Origin: an uncultured Shimia sp.
Lineage (GTDB): Bacteria > Pseudomonadota > Alphaproteobacteria > Rhodobacterales > Rhodobacteraceae
NCBI GenBank assembly: GCA_937897325.1
Contig: CALCOY010000025.1
Location: 114,990 to 178,989 of the forward strand
Length of the DNA stretch: 64,000 nucleotides
Direction of reading: 5' to 3'
Every line of letters begins with the position of its first letter. Position 1 is the first letter of the stretch. Shown here piece after piece: positions 1 to 9,948 of the stretch. The notes under the pieces are model-generated. The model worked only from the letters and a program-made list of their open reading frames with translations, made no database searches and had not been told where the DNA came from. A program made the translations under genes and the position numbers.

Positions 1-2155
1 CGCGGCCCATTGGGCGCGGATTGTCATAGCCGATGTAACAGCCCGCCACGACGTTCGACGAAAAGCCGACGAACCAGGCGTCCTTCTCGTCATTTGTCGT
101 GCCCGTCTTGCCCGCAATGGGCACCGGCAGATTGATCGCCCTGGCTGCCGTCCCACGATCCACCACCCCTTTCAGCATGGAGGTCAGCTGGTAGGCCGTA
201 ATCGCATTCATCACCTGCTCGCGGTCCGAGACGATGTCTGGTGCAAACCCGGCCTCAAGGCTCACCAGCCGCGCACAATCATCGCAGCGTCGCTGATCGT
301 GCCGATAGACGTTGCGTCCATAGCGATCCTGGATCCGGTCGACCAGCGTCGGACGCACCCGCTCTCCGCCATTGGCGAACATGGCATAGGCTGCAACCAT
401 GTCATACAGCGTCGTCTCTTCCGACCCGAGCGCATTGGCCAAAAAGCGACCCATGCTGTCATAAACACCGAACTGCTCCGCATAGCTCGCCACTGTCTGC
501 ATGCCGACCTCTTCGGCCAGACGGATGGTCATGAGGTTTCGCGATTGTTCGATCCCCGTCCGCAGCGGCGTCGGTCCATAAAACCGGTTCGACGCGTTCT
601 TGGGCCGCCAGAGCCCCTGCGGCGTGTTGATCTCGATCGGTGCGTCGATGACAATCGTCGCGGGCGTGTAGCCGCTGTCGAGGGCTGCGGCATAGACGAA
701 TGGTTTGAAGGCCGATCCTGGTTGTCGTTTCGCTTGGGTCGCCCGGTTAAAAACCGAATGCTGATAGGAAAAACCGCCCTGCATAGCGATCACACGGCCA
801 GTATTGACGTCCATTGCCACAAAGCCACCCTGCACTTCGGGCACCTGACGCAGGCTCCAGCGGATGAATGCGCCCGACCCGTCCTCGGTCATGCGGCGCA
901 CGTGGACGACATCGCCCACTTCAAAGTTGTCAAAGAAGTTGCCGGACATCCATTTGATGTCCTCGCGCGGTACAACCGGTTCAGGATCGCCATCCTGCCA
1001 GCCCTCGATCCCAATGCGCAGACTTTGATCTGCAATGCCCAGGACGACCGCCGGGAACCATTCACCGTTTAGGTCAATATCGCGCGCGACACGAACCGCG
1101 CGCAGGGCAGATTGCCAGTTCTCAAGCTGTTCGGATTCCAGTTTCTTACCCGTCCCCCGCCAGCGTGACGTGCCACGATCGTAGTTTTCCAATTGACGGC
1201 GCAGGGCGGTCGCCGCAATCGGCTGCATATCGGCATCAATCGTCGCCCGGACGGCGTATCCACCGGTGAAAAACTCCTCATTCTGCGATTTGCTGAACTG
1301 CTCGCTCAACTGCCGCCGGATCTCGTCGGTGAAGTAGTCACGCGGCGGCAATTCCACCCGATAGCTTTCAAAGTCACCGTTCTGGACAGATCGCACCGGC
1401 TGGTCGCGTTCTTCGTCATAGATTGCATCTGTGATGTAGCCGTTCTCCATCATCTCTTTCAGAACAAAGTTGCGCCGGGCTTTGAGACGCTCCTTCTGGC
1501 GGACGGGATGATAGTCAGACGGTGCTTTGGGAAGCGAGGCCAGGAAGGCCGCCTCGTGCGGCACAAGCTCATTGAGATTCTTGTTGAAATAGGTCTGGCT
1601 GGCCGCCGCGACGCCGTAAGAGTTCTGACCCAAGAAGATCTCGTTCAGATAGAGTTCCAGAATCTGCTCTTTGGGCAGCGCATTTTCGACACGTGCAGCA
1701 AGGATGATTTCTCGGATTTTGCGCTCTGCCCGGCGTTCCCCGCTCAGCAAGAAGTTCTTCATCACCTGCTGAGTGATCGTTGAGGCGCCGCGCAGATTTT
1801 CGCCGCGTGACCGAAAGGCCTCGATCCCCGCTGCTGCCATACCGCGCAGATCATAGCCCTGGTGGTTGTAGAAATTCTTGTCCTCAGCGCTGATAAAGGC
1901 TTGCTTTACCAGATCCGGGATCGCCTCTGCTGGCATAAAAAGGCGGCGCTGTTCGGCGAATTCGTCGATCAGACGCCCTTCGCCCGAATAGATCCGACTG
2001 ATCGTAGGGGGTGCATACTGGGCAAGCGATTCATGGCTGGGCAGGTCGCGCCCATACATGTAGAAGATCGCGCCGACGGACAGGGCCGCCACGGCAATGC
2101 ACAGCGTGAGCAGCGTAAAGATCCCGCCGAGAAATGAGAGAATGAACCGAAACAT
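1..2155 (-). CDS. mrcA: Penicillin-binding protein 1A, C-terminal end outside window
   Basis: Bifunctional class A penicillin-binding protein that polymerises and cross-links peptidoglycan at the inner membrane. No single closed frame exists because the stop codon lies beyond base 1; 718 residues are visible. Residues 4-32 form the membrane anchor. The glycosyltransferase 51 domain shows EDKNFYNH at 91-98 (catalytic Glu91) and GASTITQQ at 123-130. The transpeptidase domain has all three active-site motifs: SAFK with nucleophile Ser481, SRN at 538-540 and KTGT at 683-686. The ATG at 2153-2155 is the natural start directly before the hydrophobic anchor. The gene is followed (against the numbering) by whatever lies left of the window and is preceded by a same-strand aminotransferase. 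Only the missing C-terminus prevents a full call. Confidence 0.95.
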   Translation of the reverse strand, partial: MFRFILSFLGGIFTLLTLCIAVAALSVGAIFYMYGRDLPSHESLAQYAPPTISRIYSGEGRLIDEFAEQRRLFMPAEAIPDLVKQAFISAEDKNFYNHQGYDLRGMAAAGIEAFRSRGENLRGASTITQQVMKNFLLSGERRAERKIREIILAARVENALPKEQILELYLNEIFLGQNSYGVAAASQTYFNKNLNELVPHEAAFLASLPKAPSDYHPVRQKERLKARRNFVLKEMMENGYITDAIYDEERDQPVRSVQNGDFESYRVELPPRDYFTDEIRRQLSEQFSKSQNEEFFTGGYAVRATIDADMQPIAATALRRQLENYDRGTSRWRGTGKKLESEQLENWQSALRAVRVARDIDLNGEWFPAVVLGIADQSLRIGIEGWQDGDPEPVVPREDIKWMSGNFFDNFEVGDVVHVRRMTEDGSGAFIRWSLRQVPEVQGGFVAMDVNTGRVIAMQGGFSYQHSVFNRATQAKRQPGSAFKPFVYAAALDSGYTPATIVIDAPIEINTPQGLWRPKNASNRFYGPTPLRTGIEQSRNLMTIRLAEEVGMQTVASYAEQFGVYDSMGRFLANALGSEETTLYDMVAAYAMFANGGERVRPTLVDRIQDRYGRNVYRHDQRRCDDCARLVSLEAGFAPDIVSDREQVMNAITAYQLTSMLKGVVDRGTAARAINLPVPIAGKTGTTNDEKDAWFVGFSSNVVAGCYIGYDNPRPMGR

Positions 2156-2211
2156 ACCGCTCGCACCCCTTTTGGATGTTTGCTCTAGTATAAGCTTTCA
2201 AGGTGCAACGG

Positions 2212-3378
2212 TCAAAGTGTGGCAGCGTGTCGGTGCGAGATGTCGCGGTCCTGAATGAATGCCGCCAATCGCTCAAGGCCGGTTTCAATGTCCTCGGTGC
2301 TTCGCGCATAGGAAAAGCGCAAGGTCGTATGACCACGCACCGGGTCAAAATCGAGCCCCGGCGTCACGGCAACCCCGGCCTTTTGAAGAATTTCGGCAGC
2401 AAAGGCGCGGCTGTCATCGGTCAGGTCCGAGACATCCGCATAGACATAAAATGCCCCGTCAGGCGGCGCGATCTTCGTAAAGCCCGCTTTCGGCAAGCCC
2501 TCCAACATCAGGGCGCGGTTGGCCCTGTAGACATCAAGGTTCGCCTGGAGCTCTTTCTCGGCATCCATCGCCGCCAAAGCCGCCACCTGGCTGGCATGCG
2601 GGGCGCAGATGAACATGTTTTGCGCAATCCGTTCGACCACGCGAACATGGTCTTCTGGAATGACCATCCAGCCGACCCGCCAGCCTGTCATGCTGAAGTA
2701 TTTCGAGAACGAATTGATCACGTAAACCTCATCCGTAATCTCCAGCGCCGAGACGGCCTTCGCCTCGTATTCGATACCGTGATAAATCTCATCACTGATG
2801 AAGCTCATCCCATCGGCCGCCTCGATCAGCGCAGACATGGCTGTCCGATTCAACATCGTGCCAGTTGGATTCGCGGGCGAGGCGACCATCAAACCCGCAA
2901 GATTCAGCCCAGCAAAGTCGGCTGCGACGGGTTGCAGGCGGTTTTCTGCCGCCGTGGGAAGGTCTACGGGCTTCAGACCCAATCCGTGCAAAATCTGACG
3001 GTAACTTGGATATCCAGGCGCGCCGATTCCGACCCTGTCGCCTGAATCGAACAGCGCCGTGAACGCGAGGATAAAGCCGCCAGAAGATCCCGGAGTGATG
3101 ACGACCCGATCGGGGTTCAGATCGACGTTATACCAATCCGCATATAGCTGCGCGATCCGTTGGCGCAGGGCAGGCAAACCAAGCGCCACGGTGTAGCCAA
3201 GCGGATGATCTTCCATCGCCTTCGCCAAAGCCTCGGTCGCCGCCTTTGGCGCTCCGGTGCCTGGCTGACCGACCTCCATGTGGATGATGTGGCGGCCCGC
3301 ATCTTCGGCTTTGCGGGCTGCCTCCATGACATCCATCACAATGAAGGGATCGACTGCACTTCGACTTGAGGTTCGCAT
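2212..3378 (-). CDS. Class I/II PLP-dependent aminotransferase
   Basis: A fold-type I aminotransferase of 388 residues, the usual family length. The PLP lysine is Lys226 in SFSKYFSMTGWRVGW, ASPANPTGT at 167-174 is the substrate and cofactor loop, and SDEIYHG at 195-201 carries the Asp that contacts the pyridine ring. The substrate cannot be read from sequence; relatives use aspartate, alanine or aromatic amino acids. A frame extension to 3411 exists, but ATG 3378 has a clear AGGAG five bases upstream and leaves a 21-base divergent gap to the M48 protease gene at 3400, so this start is preferred. Confidence 0.9.
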   Translation of the reverse strand: MRTSSRSAVDPFIVMDVMEAARKAEDAGRHIIHMEVGQPGTGAPKAATEALAKAMEDHPLGYTVALGLPALRQRIAQLYADWYNVDLNPDRVVITPGSSGGFILAFTALFDSGDRVGIGAPGYPSYRQILHGLGLKPVDLPTAAENRLQPVAADFAGLNLAGLMVASPANPTGTMLNRTAMSALIEAADGMSFISDEIYHGIEYEAKAVSALEITDEVYVINSFSKYFSMTGWRVGWMVIPEDHVRVVERIAQNMFICAPHASQVAALAAMDAEKELQANLDVYRANRALMLEGLPKAGFTKIAPPDGAFYVYADVSDLTDDSRAFAAEILQKAGVAVTPGLDFDPVRGHTTLRFSYARSTEDIETGLERLAAFIQDRDISHRHAATL

Positions 3379-3399
3379 GGTCGCTCCTATGATCGCGTC

Positions 3400-4737
3400 A
3401 TGGCTTTTCATACCGCCTTTCGCGCCGCGTCAATCCTGCTGGTGACCCTTTTGTTGAGCCTCCCGGCGCACGCGACCAGTCTCATGCGCGATGCGGATAT
3501 GGAATATGCCCTGCGGGAGGTGGCAACGCCCGTCCTGAAAGCAGCAGGTCTGAGCCCGGCGCGCGTCAAAATCCTTGTTATAGATAATGGCAGCCCGAAC
3601 GCCTTCGTTGTTTCCAATGATGCGATCTTCATCCACTCTGGCCTCCTGTCCCGCATGGACAACGCAGCCATGCTGCAGGGCGTGATCGCCCATGAGGCCG
3701 CACATATCGCGAATGGGCATATTACGCGCCGCCTCACCAATCTGGGCAATGCGCGCACCGCAGCCGGTCTGGGCCTGGCGCTTGCCGTGGCCGCAGCGAC
3801 GGCAGGTGCCGGTGACGCGGCTGCAGGCATCGCCATTGGCACGCAAAGCTCTGCCCAGCGGTCCTTTCTGGCTCATACACGCGCCGAGGAATCCTCGGCC
3901 GATCAATCAGCGCTACGATATCTGCGCAGTGCGGGTATTTCGCCGACCGGTCTTTTGCAAGTGATGGAGCTTTTCCGCGGTCAGGAACATCTAAGCGGCG
4001 CTCGGCAGGACCCATATGTGCGTTCGCACCCGCTTAGCAGGGATCGCGTGCGCGTCGTCGAAGGGTTTGTCGCGGCCTATGGCGACACCCGCGCAGAAGA
4101 TCCAACAACCGCCTACTGGTTTGCCCGCGCCAAGGGCAAGCTGACAGCCTATCAGCGATCTGCACGTTGGACGCTGACACGGGCGGGAGAAAGCGGATAC
4201 AAGGACGTCCGGCTGATGCGCGAGGCGATCGCCCACCACAAACAGTCGCGCACGCGCAAAGCGCTTCAGGCCGTCGATCAGGCCATCGCATTGCGCCCGA
4301 CCGATCCGTTCTTTCACGATCTCAAGGGCGAAATTCTGATGGAAACCCGCAACTTCGCTGCTGCTGCCAACGTCTATGGTCGGGCTGTCCGGCTTGCCCC
4401 ACGCGACGGTCTGGTCCTCGCGGGCTACGGACGCGCCCTGCTGGCCAGCGGCAATGTCCCGGCCGCACGGGACGCGCTTGAACAGTCCCGTTCCATTGAT
4501 TTCCGCGATGGTTCTATGCTGCGAGATCTGTCCGTCGCTTACGCCAAATCCGGTCAGACCGGGATGGCTGCCCTCGTCACCGCCGAACGCTATGCACTCG
4601 TCGGTCGTCTGGATGATGCCGGCATTCACGCAAAACGCGCCACGGATCTTTTGCCGACGGGGTCAGGATCGTGGCAACGCGCCCAAGATGTGCTAATCGC
4701 CTTCGAGCGCGCCGAGAAACAGAAAAAACGGAGATAG
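3400..4737 (+). CDS. M48-family zinc metalloprotease with TPR region (BepA-like)
   Basis: A secreted or periplasmic zinc protease, probably involved in outer-membrane protein quality control like E. coli BepA (family knowledge). Residues 1-26 form a signal peptide ending AHA. HEAAH at 98-102 supplies two zinc histidines and the catalytic Glu; the ExxAD motif at 164-168 supplies the third ligand. From about 240 on the chain is helical and Ala-rich with TPR-like repeats (around 270-410), matching the BepA architecture. Length is 445 residues. It is followed after three bases by a DsbA-like gene, so the two are likely cotranscribed and both act on exported proteins. Confidence 0.9.
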   Translation: MAFHTAFRAASILLVTLLLSLPAHATSLMRDADMEYALREVATPVLKAAGLSPARVKILVIDNGSPNAFVVSNDAIFIHSGLLSRMDNAAMLQGVIAHEAAHIANGHITRRLTNLGNARTAAGLGLALAVAAATAGAGDAAAGIAIGTQSSAQRSFLAHTRAEESSADQSALRYLRSAGISPTGLLQVMELFRGQEHLSGARQDPYVRSHPLSRDRVRVVEGFVAAYGDTRAEDPTTAYWFARAKGKLTAYQRSARWTLTRAGESGYKDVRLMREAIAHHKQSRTRKALQAVDQAIALRPTDPFFHDLKGEILMETRNFAAAANVYGRAVRLAPRDGLVLAGYGRALLASGNVPAARDALEQSRSIDFRDGSMLRDLSVAYAKSGQTGMAALVTAERYALVGRLDDAGIHAKRATDLLPTGSGSWQRAQDVLIAFERAEKQKKRR

Positions 4738-4740
4738 GCC

Positions 4741-5484
4741 ATGTCCTTCCGACTTGCCCCTGCCCTTGTTGCCCTGACGCTGGCCACATCTTCTCATGCG
4801 CTTGATCTGAGCAACATGACCGATGAAGAACGTGCGATCTTCAGGGAAGAGGTCCGCAGCTATCTTTTGGACAACCCCGAAGTGATTATGGAAGCGGTGC
4901 GCAGTCTTGAAGAACGACAGGCCGCGCAGCAGGCCGAGGCCGATCTGCAACTTGTTGCTGACAACAGTGACGCCATATTCGAAGACGGTTATTCCTTCGT
5001 CGGTGGGAATCCGGACGGCGATATCACGCTGGTCGAGTTCCTCGATTACCGTTGTGGCTTCTGCAAACGCGCGCATCCCGAGGTGGGGCGTCTGCTGGAG
5101 AGCGATGGCAATATTAGACTGATCGTCAAGGAGTTCCCGATCCTGGGCGAACAATCCGTGCTGGCTTCGCGCTTCGCAATCGCCACAAAGCAGGTAGTGG
5201 GCGATGAAGCCTACAAGGCCATGAGCGATGCACTGATCGAAACCAATACGGATATCACCATGCCGATCCTGCAGCGTCTGGCAGGGACGTTCGGCTATGA
5301 CTTTGCGGCGATCGAGGCGCAGATGAACAGCGACGAGGTCACGCGTAAAATCGCGGAAACGCGGGCCTTGGCGCAAAAACTGCAGATATCGGGCACACCG
5401 ACATTCGTTCTGCAGGACGAACTTTTGCGAGGGTTCCTGCCCTACGATCAGATGAAGGAACTGGTCGATGAAAAGCGCGGCTAG
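4741..5484 (+). CDS. DsbA-family periplasmic thiol oxidoreductase
   Basis: A 247-residue exported thioredoxin-fold protein. Residues 1-20 are a signal peptide ending SHA. A charged helical N-terminal extension (about 25-75) precedes the thioredoxin domain, as in Com1/ScsC-type members. The redox motif is Cys105-Gly-Phe-Cys108, and GTPTF near the C-terminus holds the cis-proline. It may act in disulfide formation or isomerisation in the periplasm; which direction cannot be read from sequence. It sits three bases after the M48 protease and overlaps the convergent DUF4149 gene by four bases. Confidence 0.9.
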   Translation: MSFRLAPALVALTLATSSHALDLSNMTDEERAIFREEVRSYLLDNPEVIMEAVRSLEERQAAQQAEADLQLVADNSDAIFEDGYSFVGGNPDGDITLVEFLDYRCGFCKRAHPEVGRLLESDGNIRLIVKEFPILGEQSVLASRFAIATKQVVGDEAYKAMSDALIETNTDITMPILQRLAGTFGYDFAAIEAQMNSDEVTRKIAETRALAQKLQISGTPTFVLQDELLRGFLPYDQMKELVDEKRG

Positions 5485-5870
5485 GACAGCAGAACGATAG
5501 CCCATCCGGCCAAACCGATCTGAATGATCTGTATCACGACGGAAGCGCCATGTAGCCGTTTGAAAGCCGGGTCATCGCCACGGTCGGTAGCCGCGTTGAT
5601 CTTCGGCATGAGGATTTGCCTTGCATAGATCGTACTAAGGCAGATGCCGCCCAAAAGGCCACCTGCAAGCGGCGAGGCTAGCCAGGCAACCAGGGCCGAA
5701 AGAGCGGACACCGTGATAACCACCAGATAATAATATGGAAACGTTCCGCGCAGAAGCGGACGGACCTTTTCGATCGGCAATTGCGCAAAAAGAACCGGCG
5801 CAAAGCCAAAGCTGAAAAAGACCATGCCACCAAACAGAATCGCGGTCAGAAGCAGGGCAAAGAGGGTCAC
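5481..5870 (-). CDS. DUF4149-like four-helix membrane protein
   Basis: A 129-residue integral membrane protein with four hydrophobic segments, approximately residues 3-28, 46-64, 66-86 and 106-128. The layout (FxxGxxxFFSFGFAPVLF at the N-terminus and a central Arg-rich loop) resembles the DUF4149/TMEM205-like group, whose function is unknown. Its stop region overlaps the convergent dsbA-like gene by four bases, and ispG follows downstream on the same strand after 76 bases read from the other side. No catalytic residues are recognisable. Confidence 0.7.
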   Translation of the reverse strand: MTLFALLLTAILFGGMVFFSFGFAPVLFAQLPIEKVRPLLRGTFPYYYLVVITVSALSALVAWLASPLAGGLLGGICLSTIYARQILMPKINAATDRGDDPAFKRLHGASVVIQIIQIGLAGWAIVLLS

Positions 5871-5946
5871 TCTCGAAACTCCGGTTTGTTTAGCCAGAAT
5901 TAGGCGGGCGCCTTGGCAGCGACAGGGTCAGCTTGCCGCAGTCGAC

Positions 5947-7068
5947 CTATTCTGCGGCTTCCGCAGCCCCTTCAAGCTCCACCGCCTTCTTTTCAACCTG
6001 CTCGACGATGTGATTGACCATCTCGTCATTCGACATCCTATGGCTTTGTCGACCCCCTAGATACACCATGCCGTTGCCGCCCCCACCGCCAGTCCAGCCC
6101 ACATCGGTCATCAGGGCCTCGCCCGGTCCGTTCACCACACACCCGATGATGCTGAGGCTCATCGGCGTTTTGATATGGGCCAAACGTTCTTCGAGGATCT
6201 CAACAGTCTTGATCACGTCAAAGCCTTGCCGCGCGCATGAGGGGCAAGAGATGATGTTGACGCCACGGTGACGCAGGCCGAGGGATTTCAGGATCTCGTA
6301 ACCCACCTTCACCTCTTCCACCGGATCGGCGCTGAGGCTTACCCGGATCGTATCGCCGATCCCCATCCAAAGAAGATTGCCAAGGCCGATGGCGCTTTTG
6401 ATCGTGCCGCTTGTCAGTCCGCCCGCTTCGGTGATCCCAAGGTGAATGGGCGCGTCAGTTGCGTCGGCCAGCTTTTGGTAGGCTGCAGCGGCCATGAACA
6501 CGTCCGAAGCTTTGCAGCTGATTTTGAATTCGTGAAAATCATTGTCTTGCAGGATCTTGATGTGATCCAGACCGCTTTCGACCATAGCGTCGGGCGTCGG
6601 CTCTCCGTATTTTTCCAGCAGATGTTTTTCCAGCGATCCGGCATTCACCCCAATCCGGATCGAACATCCGTGATCACGCGCAGCTTTGATTACCTCGCGA
6701 ACGCGCGTTTCATCGCCGATATTGCCTGGATTGATCCGCAGGCAGGATGCCCCGGCCTCAGCTGCCTCGATCCCGCGCTTGTAATGGAAATGGATATCCG
6801 CGACGAGCGGCACGGGGCTTTCCTTGACGATCTCTTTCATCGCCGCGGATGACGCCGCATCGGGAACCGAGACCCGAACGATATCGGCGCCCGCTTCTGA
6901 GGCAGCCTGAACCTGCGCAACCGTCGCTTTGACATCGGTGGTCAGTGTGTTGGTCATAGTCTGGACGGTGATCGGCGCATCACCCCCGACCGGCACCTTG
7001 CCGACCATGATCTGCCGACTTTCGCGTCGGTAGATATTACGCCAAGGACGGATATGGTTGAGAGACAT
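5947..7068 (-). CDS. ispG: 4-hydroxy-3-methylbut-2-enyl diphosphate synthase (flavodoxin type)
   Basis: This enzyme converts 2-C-methyl-D-erythritol 2,4-cyclodiphosphate to HMBPP, the penultimate step of the MEP isoprenoid pathway, using a [4Fe-4S] cluster. The 373-residue length fits the bacterial single-domain form. The TIM-barrel part begins around residue 14. The cluster ligands are Cys275 and Cys278 in CPSC and Cys310, with Glu317 in CVVNGPGE as the fourth ligand. The upstream same-strand gene is the RodZ-like protein 73 bases away. ispD and ispF lie elsewhere in this window (26.7-27.8 kb). Confidence 0.96.
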   Translation of the reverse strand: MSLNHIRPWRNIYRRESRQIMVGKVPVGGDAPITVQTMTNTLTTDVKATVAQVQAASEAGADIVRVSVPDAASSAAMKEIVKESPVPLVADIHFHYKRGIEAAEAGASCLRINPGNIGDETRVREVIKAARDHGCSIRIGVNAGSLEKHLLEKYGEPTPDAMVESGLDHIKILQDNDFHEFKISCKASDVFMAAAAYQKLADATDAPIHLGITEAGGLTSGTIKSAIGLGNLLWMGIGDTIRVSLSADPVEEVKVGYEILKSLGLRHRGVNIISCPSCARQGFDVIKTVEILEERLAHIKTPMSLSIIGCVVNGPGEALMTDVGWTGGGGGNGMVYLGGRQSHRMSNDEMVNHIVEQVEKKAVELEGAAEAAE

Positions 7069-7141
7069 GCAGGGCCAGCCTTCAGCTGCGAAACTTCATC
7101 CTGAAGATAAAGATGAGCGGCCTTCCCTGCAATGGCGCAAA

Positions 7142-8374
7142 TCAGTCTTCGATTGCGTCGATCGCCTGCTGTACCTGCGCATATCGGACCAATTCCTGAT
7201 CAGCATTTTCCGCTTCGAGATCAGCAGGTTGAAAGCGTTCCTTCAATGTAGCTACATCCATGGCGACATCGGATGTTACGGCACCACGTGGCCCAACAGG
7301 CCCGTAGAAATCATTGCCCATCGCAAAATAGATCGCGCCACTTTCGCCGGTCAGCAAAGTGGGAGGTTCTTCCGTCAACGGTGCATCCCAGCTTTCACCG
7401 GGATCCATCGTCTTTTCAAAGATCACCGTACCATCCGCAGACTTGATCCGCACCCATGAGGGCCGAACAGCAACCAACCGCAGACGCGGTCCGGGCTTTT
7501 CCACAACTTGCGGGACAGCCGGAGCGACTGAAGCAAGCCGTTCATCTACCGGCGCGACCTTTTCGATGACGTCCTCTCGTTCGCCTCCCACGGCGAAATT
7601 GCCAAGCTGGCGCGGATCCAACGTGGCGATGGGTGCGTCGCGCGCGACCAGGACCGGTACATCAAGGGCCTGCGGACGATAAAGACGATCCAAAGCCTCC
7701 GCCCGCGGCGCGGCAAATCCACCTGGTGCCGTCGGTGACGCAAAATCCGCCTCACGCGCTGTGGCTGAGTCTAGAGGATCAAGCTCGGACAGCACCACTG
7801 GCGGCTGTTCAATCGGTGCAACCTGAACGCGCTGAACCTCTCGCAGGACCGAATAGCCGCCAAACCCAATCAGGCCGATCAGCGCCAGCAATACGGCAGA
7901 CGATCCAATCGCTCCTGGTTCAACCCGAGACAAAAACCCATCGCCCGACGGCATCCCCGCGAAAGGTGATCTACTATTGGCCAGAACATCAGTGTTCAAC
8001 CGTCGGCTGACACGTTCCTCGCGGTTGGGTTTTTTGATGACCGAGGCCTGCGACGACATGCCGTGTGCGACCGAGAAACCACTTTCGGCGCAGAATGCCT
8101 CGAAACAGGCATCAGGCTCCATGTTGAGATAGCGTGCATAGGATCGAACATAGCCCGCAATGAAGCCAGGTGTGTCAAATGCATCCGGGTCGCAGTTTTC
8201 AATTGCTGCAATATAGCTCGCCTTAATGCGAAGTTCGCGTTGAACATCAAGCAAAGACTTGCCCATAGTAGCGCGCTCTCCGCGCATGACATCGCCAAGT
8301 CGCAGGGCATAGTCGTCAAAGCCTTTTGGCTTTTCTCCGCCATCTCGATTTTCGTCGGCTTTACGCCCGATCAT
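7142..8374 (-). CDS. RodZ-like helix-turn-helix membrane protein
   Basis: A RodZ-type protein: cytoplasmic helix-turn-helix (about residues 20-95), a single transmembrane segment (about 157-175) and a periplasmic C-terminal DUF4115-like domain (about 280-365) in a 410-residue chain. In other bacteria RodZ links MreB filaments to the membrane to control rod shape. The frame can be extended to a GTG at 8413, but ATG 8374 gives a more typical N-terminus; its ribosome site is weak, so the start is moderately certain. It lies between hemA and ispG on the same strand, an arrangement I believe is common in Rhodobacteraceae. Confidence 0.85.
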   Translation of the reverse strand: MIGRKADENRDGGEKPKGFDDYALRLGDVMRGERATMGKSLLDVQRELRIKASYIAAIENCDPDAFDTPGFIAGYVRSYARYLNMEPDACFEAFCAESGFSVAHGMSSQASVIKKPNREERVSRRLNTDVLANSRSPFAGMPSGDGFLSRVEPGAIGSSAVLLALIGLIGFGGYSVLREVQRVQVAPIEQPPVVLSELDPLDSATAREADFASPTAPGGFAAPRAEALDRLYRPQALDVPVLVARDAPIATLDPRQLGNFAVGGEREDVIEKVAPVDERLASVAPAVPQVVEKPGPRLRLVAVRPSWVRIKSADGTVIFEKTMDPGESWDAPLTEEPPTLLTGESGAIYFAMGNDFYGPVGPRGAVTSDVAMDVATLKERFQPADLEAENADQELVRYAQVQQAIDAIED

Positions 8375-8483
8375 TCGACTGCCCCGTGTCCCTATCCGGC
8401 CGGAATCCCACACACGATTCGGCCTGCAGCATTTCTTTCGAATACGCTAACATATCGCAAACCGATTTACACGGTAGGAGAGG

Positions 8484-9719
8484 CTATGCCGACAGCTCAG
8501 CGCGATTTAGCGCACAATGCGACCACAAAGCGTCCATGGCCTTGACAAGTGCATCGATCTCCTTCGGGCCGTGCACGGGCGACGGCGTGAACCGCAAACG
8601 CTCCGTTCCGCGGGGTACGGTCGGGAAATTGATGGGCTGCACGTAGATCCCGTGATCATTGAGAAGCATGTCCGACAACAACTTCGTATGCACCGGGTTG
8701 CCGACGATCACCGGGACGATGTGGCTGCCATGGTCAATCAGCGGCATACCAAGACCCTTCAAGCGCATTTTTAGGATCCGGGCCTGAAGCTGATGAGCAT
8801 CCCGAAGCTCATGCGCCGTTTTCAGATATGCAACTGAAGCGGCAGCTCCCGCTGCAACAGCGGGCGGAAGCGATGTCGTAAAGATGAAGCCCGGCGCGTA
8901 CGATCGAACGGCATCGCACATTTTTTCAGAGGCCGCGATGTAGCCACCCATCACGCCGTAGGCTTTCGCAAGCGTGCCGTTGATAATGTCGACCCGGGCC
9001 AACAGACCCTCGCGTTCGGCAACGCCCGCGCCGCGTGGACCATACATTCCGACAGCATGCACCTCGTCGAGATAGGTTAGCGCCCCGAATTCATCGGCAA
9101 GATCGCAGATTTCCCGGATCGGACCAAAGTCGCCATCCATCGAATAGATAGATTCAAAAGCGATAACCTTGGGCGCATCAGGACGATCCGCTGCCAGCAA
9201 TTGGCGGAGGTGGTCAAGATCGTTGTGTTTGAAGACGCGTTTGGCCCCACCGTTGCGGCGGACGCCCTCGATCATGCTCGCGTGGTTAAGTTCATCCGAG
9301 TAGATGATCAGTCCCGGAAAAAGCTTCGGCAGCGTGCTCAGCGTCGCATCATTGGCGATGTAGGCGCTGGTGAACAGAAGGGATGCTTCTTTCTGATGCA
9401 GATCCGCCAATTCTGCCTCGAGCCGTTTGTGATAGACCGTGGTGCCTGAAATATTGCGCGTTCCGCCCGATCCCGCGCCCGTTGCATCGATCGCTTCGTG
9501 CATGGCGTCCAAAACAACCGAGTGTTGTCCCATGCCCAGATAGTCGTTGCCGCACCATACAGTCACAGGCTGTTCCGTTCCATCCGGACGCGTCCATACG
9601 GCATGCGGAAAGTGCCCCTTTGTCCGTTCGATATCAATGAAGGTGCGATACCGGCCTTCCTCGTGAAGTCGGCTCAAGGCATCGTCCAACTTGGCGGTGT
9701 AGTCGTCTTGCTTGGGCAA
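8484..9719 (-). CDS. hemA: 5-aminolevulinate synthase
   Basis: Condenses glycine and succinyl-CoA to 5-aminolevulinate, the Shemin-pathway entry to haem and bacteriochlorophyll, with PLP. The chain is 411 residues. The PLP lysine is Lys252 in [12 protein letters not shown], and the N-terminal block [15 protein letters not shown] is typical of alphaproteobacterial HemA. No ATG is available at the expected N-terminus: the frame opens at TTG 9717-9719, with AAGGAG nine bases upstream, so a TTG start is inferred. An FnrL-type box lies 108 bases upstream at 9827-9840, implying control by low oxygen. Confidence 0.95.
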   Translation of the reverse strand: MPKQDDYTAKLDDALSRLHEEGRYRTFIDIERTKGHFPHAVWTRPDGTEQPVTVWCGNDYLGMGQHSVVLDAMHEAIDATGAGSGGTRNISGTTVYHKRLEAELADLHQKEASLLFTSAYIANDATLSTLPKLFPGLIIYSDELNHASMIEGVRRNGGAKRVFKHNDLDHLRQLLAADRPDAPKVIAFESIYSMDGDFGPIREICDLADEFGALTYLDEVHAVGMYGPRGAGVAEREGLLARVDIINGTLAKAYGVMGGYIAASEKMCDAVRSYAPGFIFTTSLPPAVAAGAAASVAYLKTAHELRDAHQLQARILKMRLKGLGMPLIDHGSHIVPVIVGNPVHTKLLSDMLLNDHGIYVQPINFPTVPRGTERLRFTPSPVHGPKEIDALVKAMDALWSHCALNRAELSA

Positions 9720-9826
9720 CGGGATCGGCTCCTTGCTCGGTCTTAAATGCGGGGACCACTTTGATCCTGAATATAGGGTTGGGTTCCTCGCTTCAATGCG
9801 AATGCCATGCGCACCATGTCGCAGCC

Positions 9827-9840
9827 TTGATCTGGGTCAA
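9827..9840. promoter_or_regulatory. FnrL/FNR box upstream of hemA
   Basis: The sequence TTGATCTGGGTCAA matches the FNR-family consensus TTGAT-N4-ATCAA except for one purine change (GTCAA). It lies 108 bases before the hemA start and about as far before the divergent dipeptidase. hemA is a known FnrL target in Rhodobacter. The site assignment is by consensus match only; no promoter was mapped. Confidence 0.75.
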
Positions 9841-9948
9841 TTCTTTCAAATTCCTTCATTTCTGGTTTCGTTTGGCAGTTACCAATGGCTGGCAATCCCG
9901 CACAAAACATGGTCCACCATCATAGCGCACCACAAGAAGGAAAGACCC

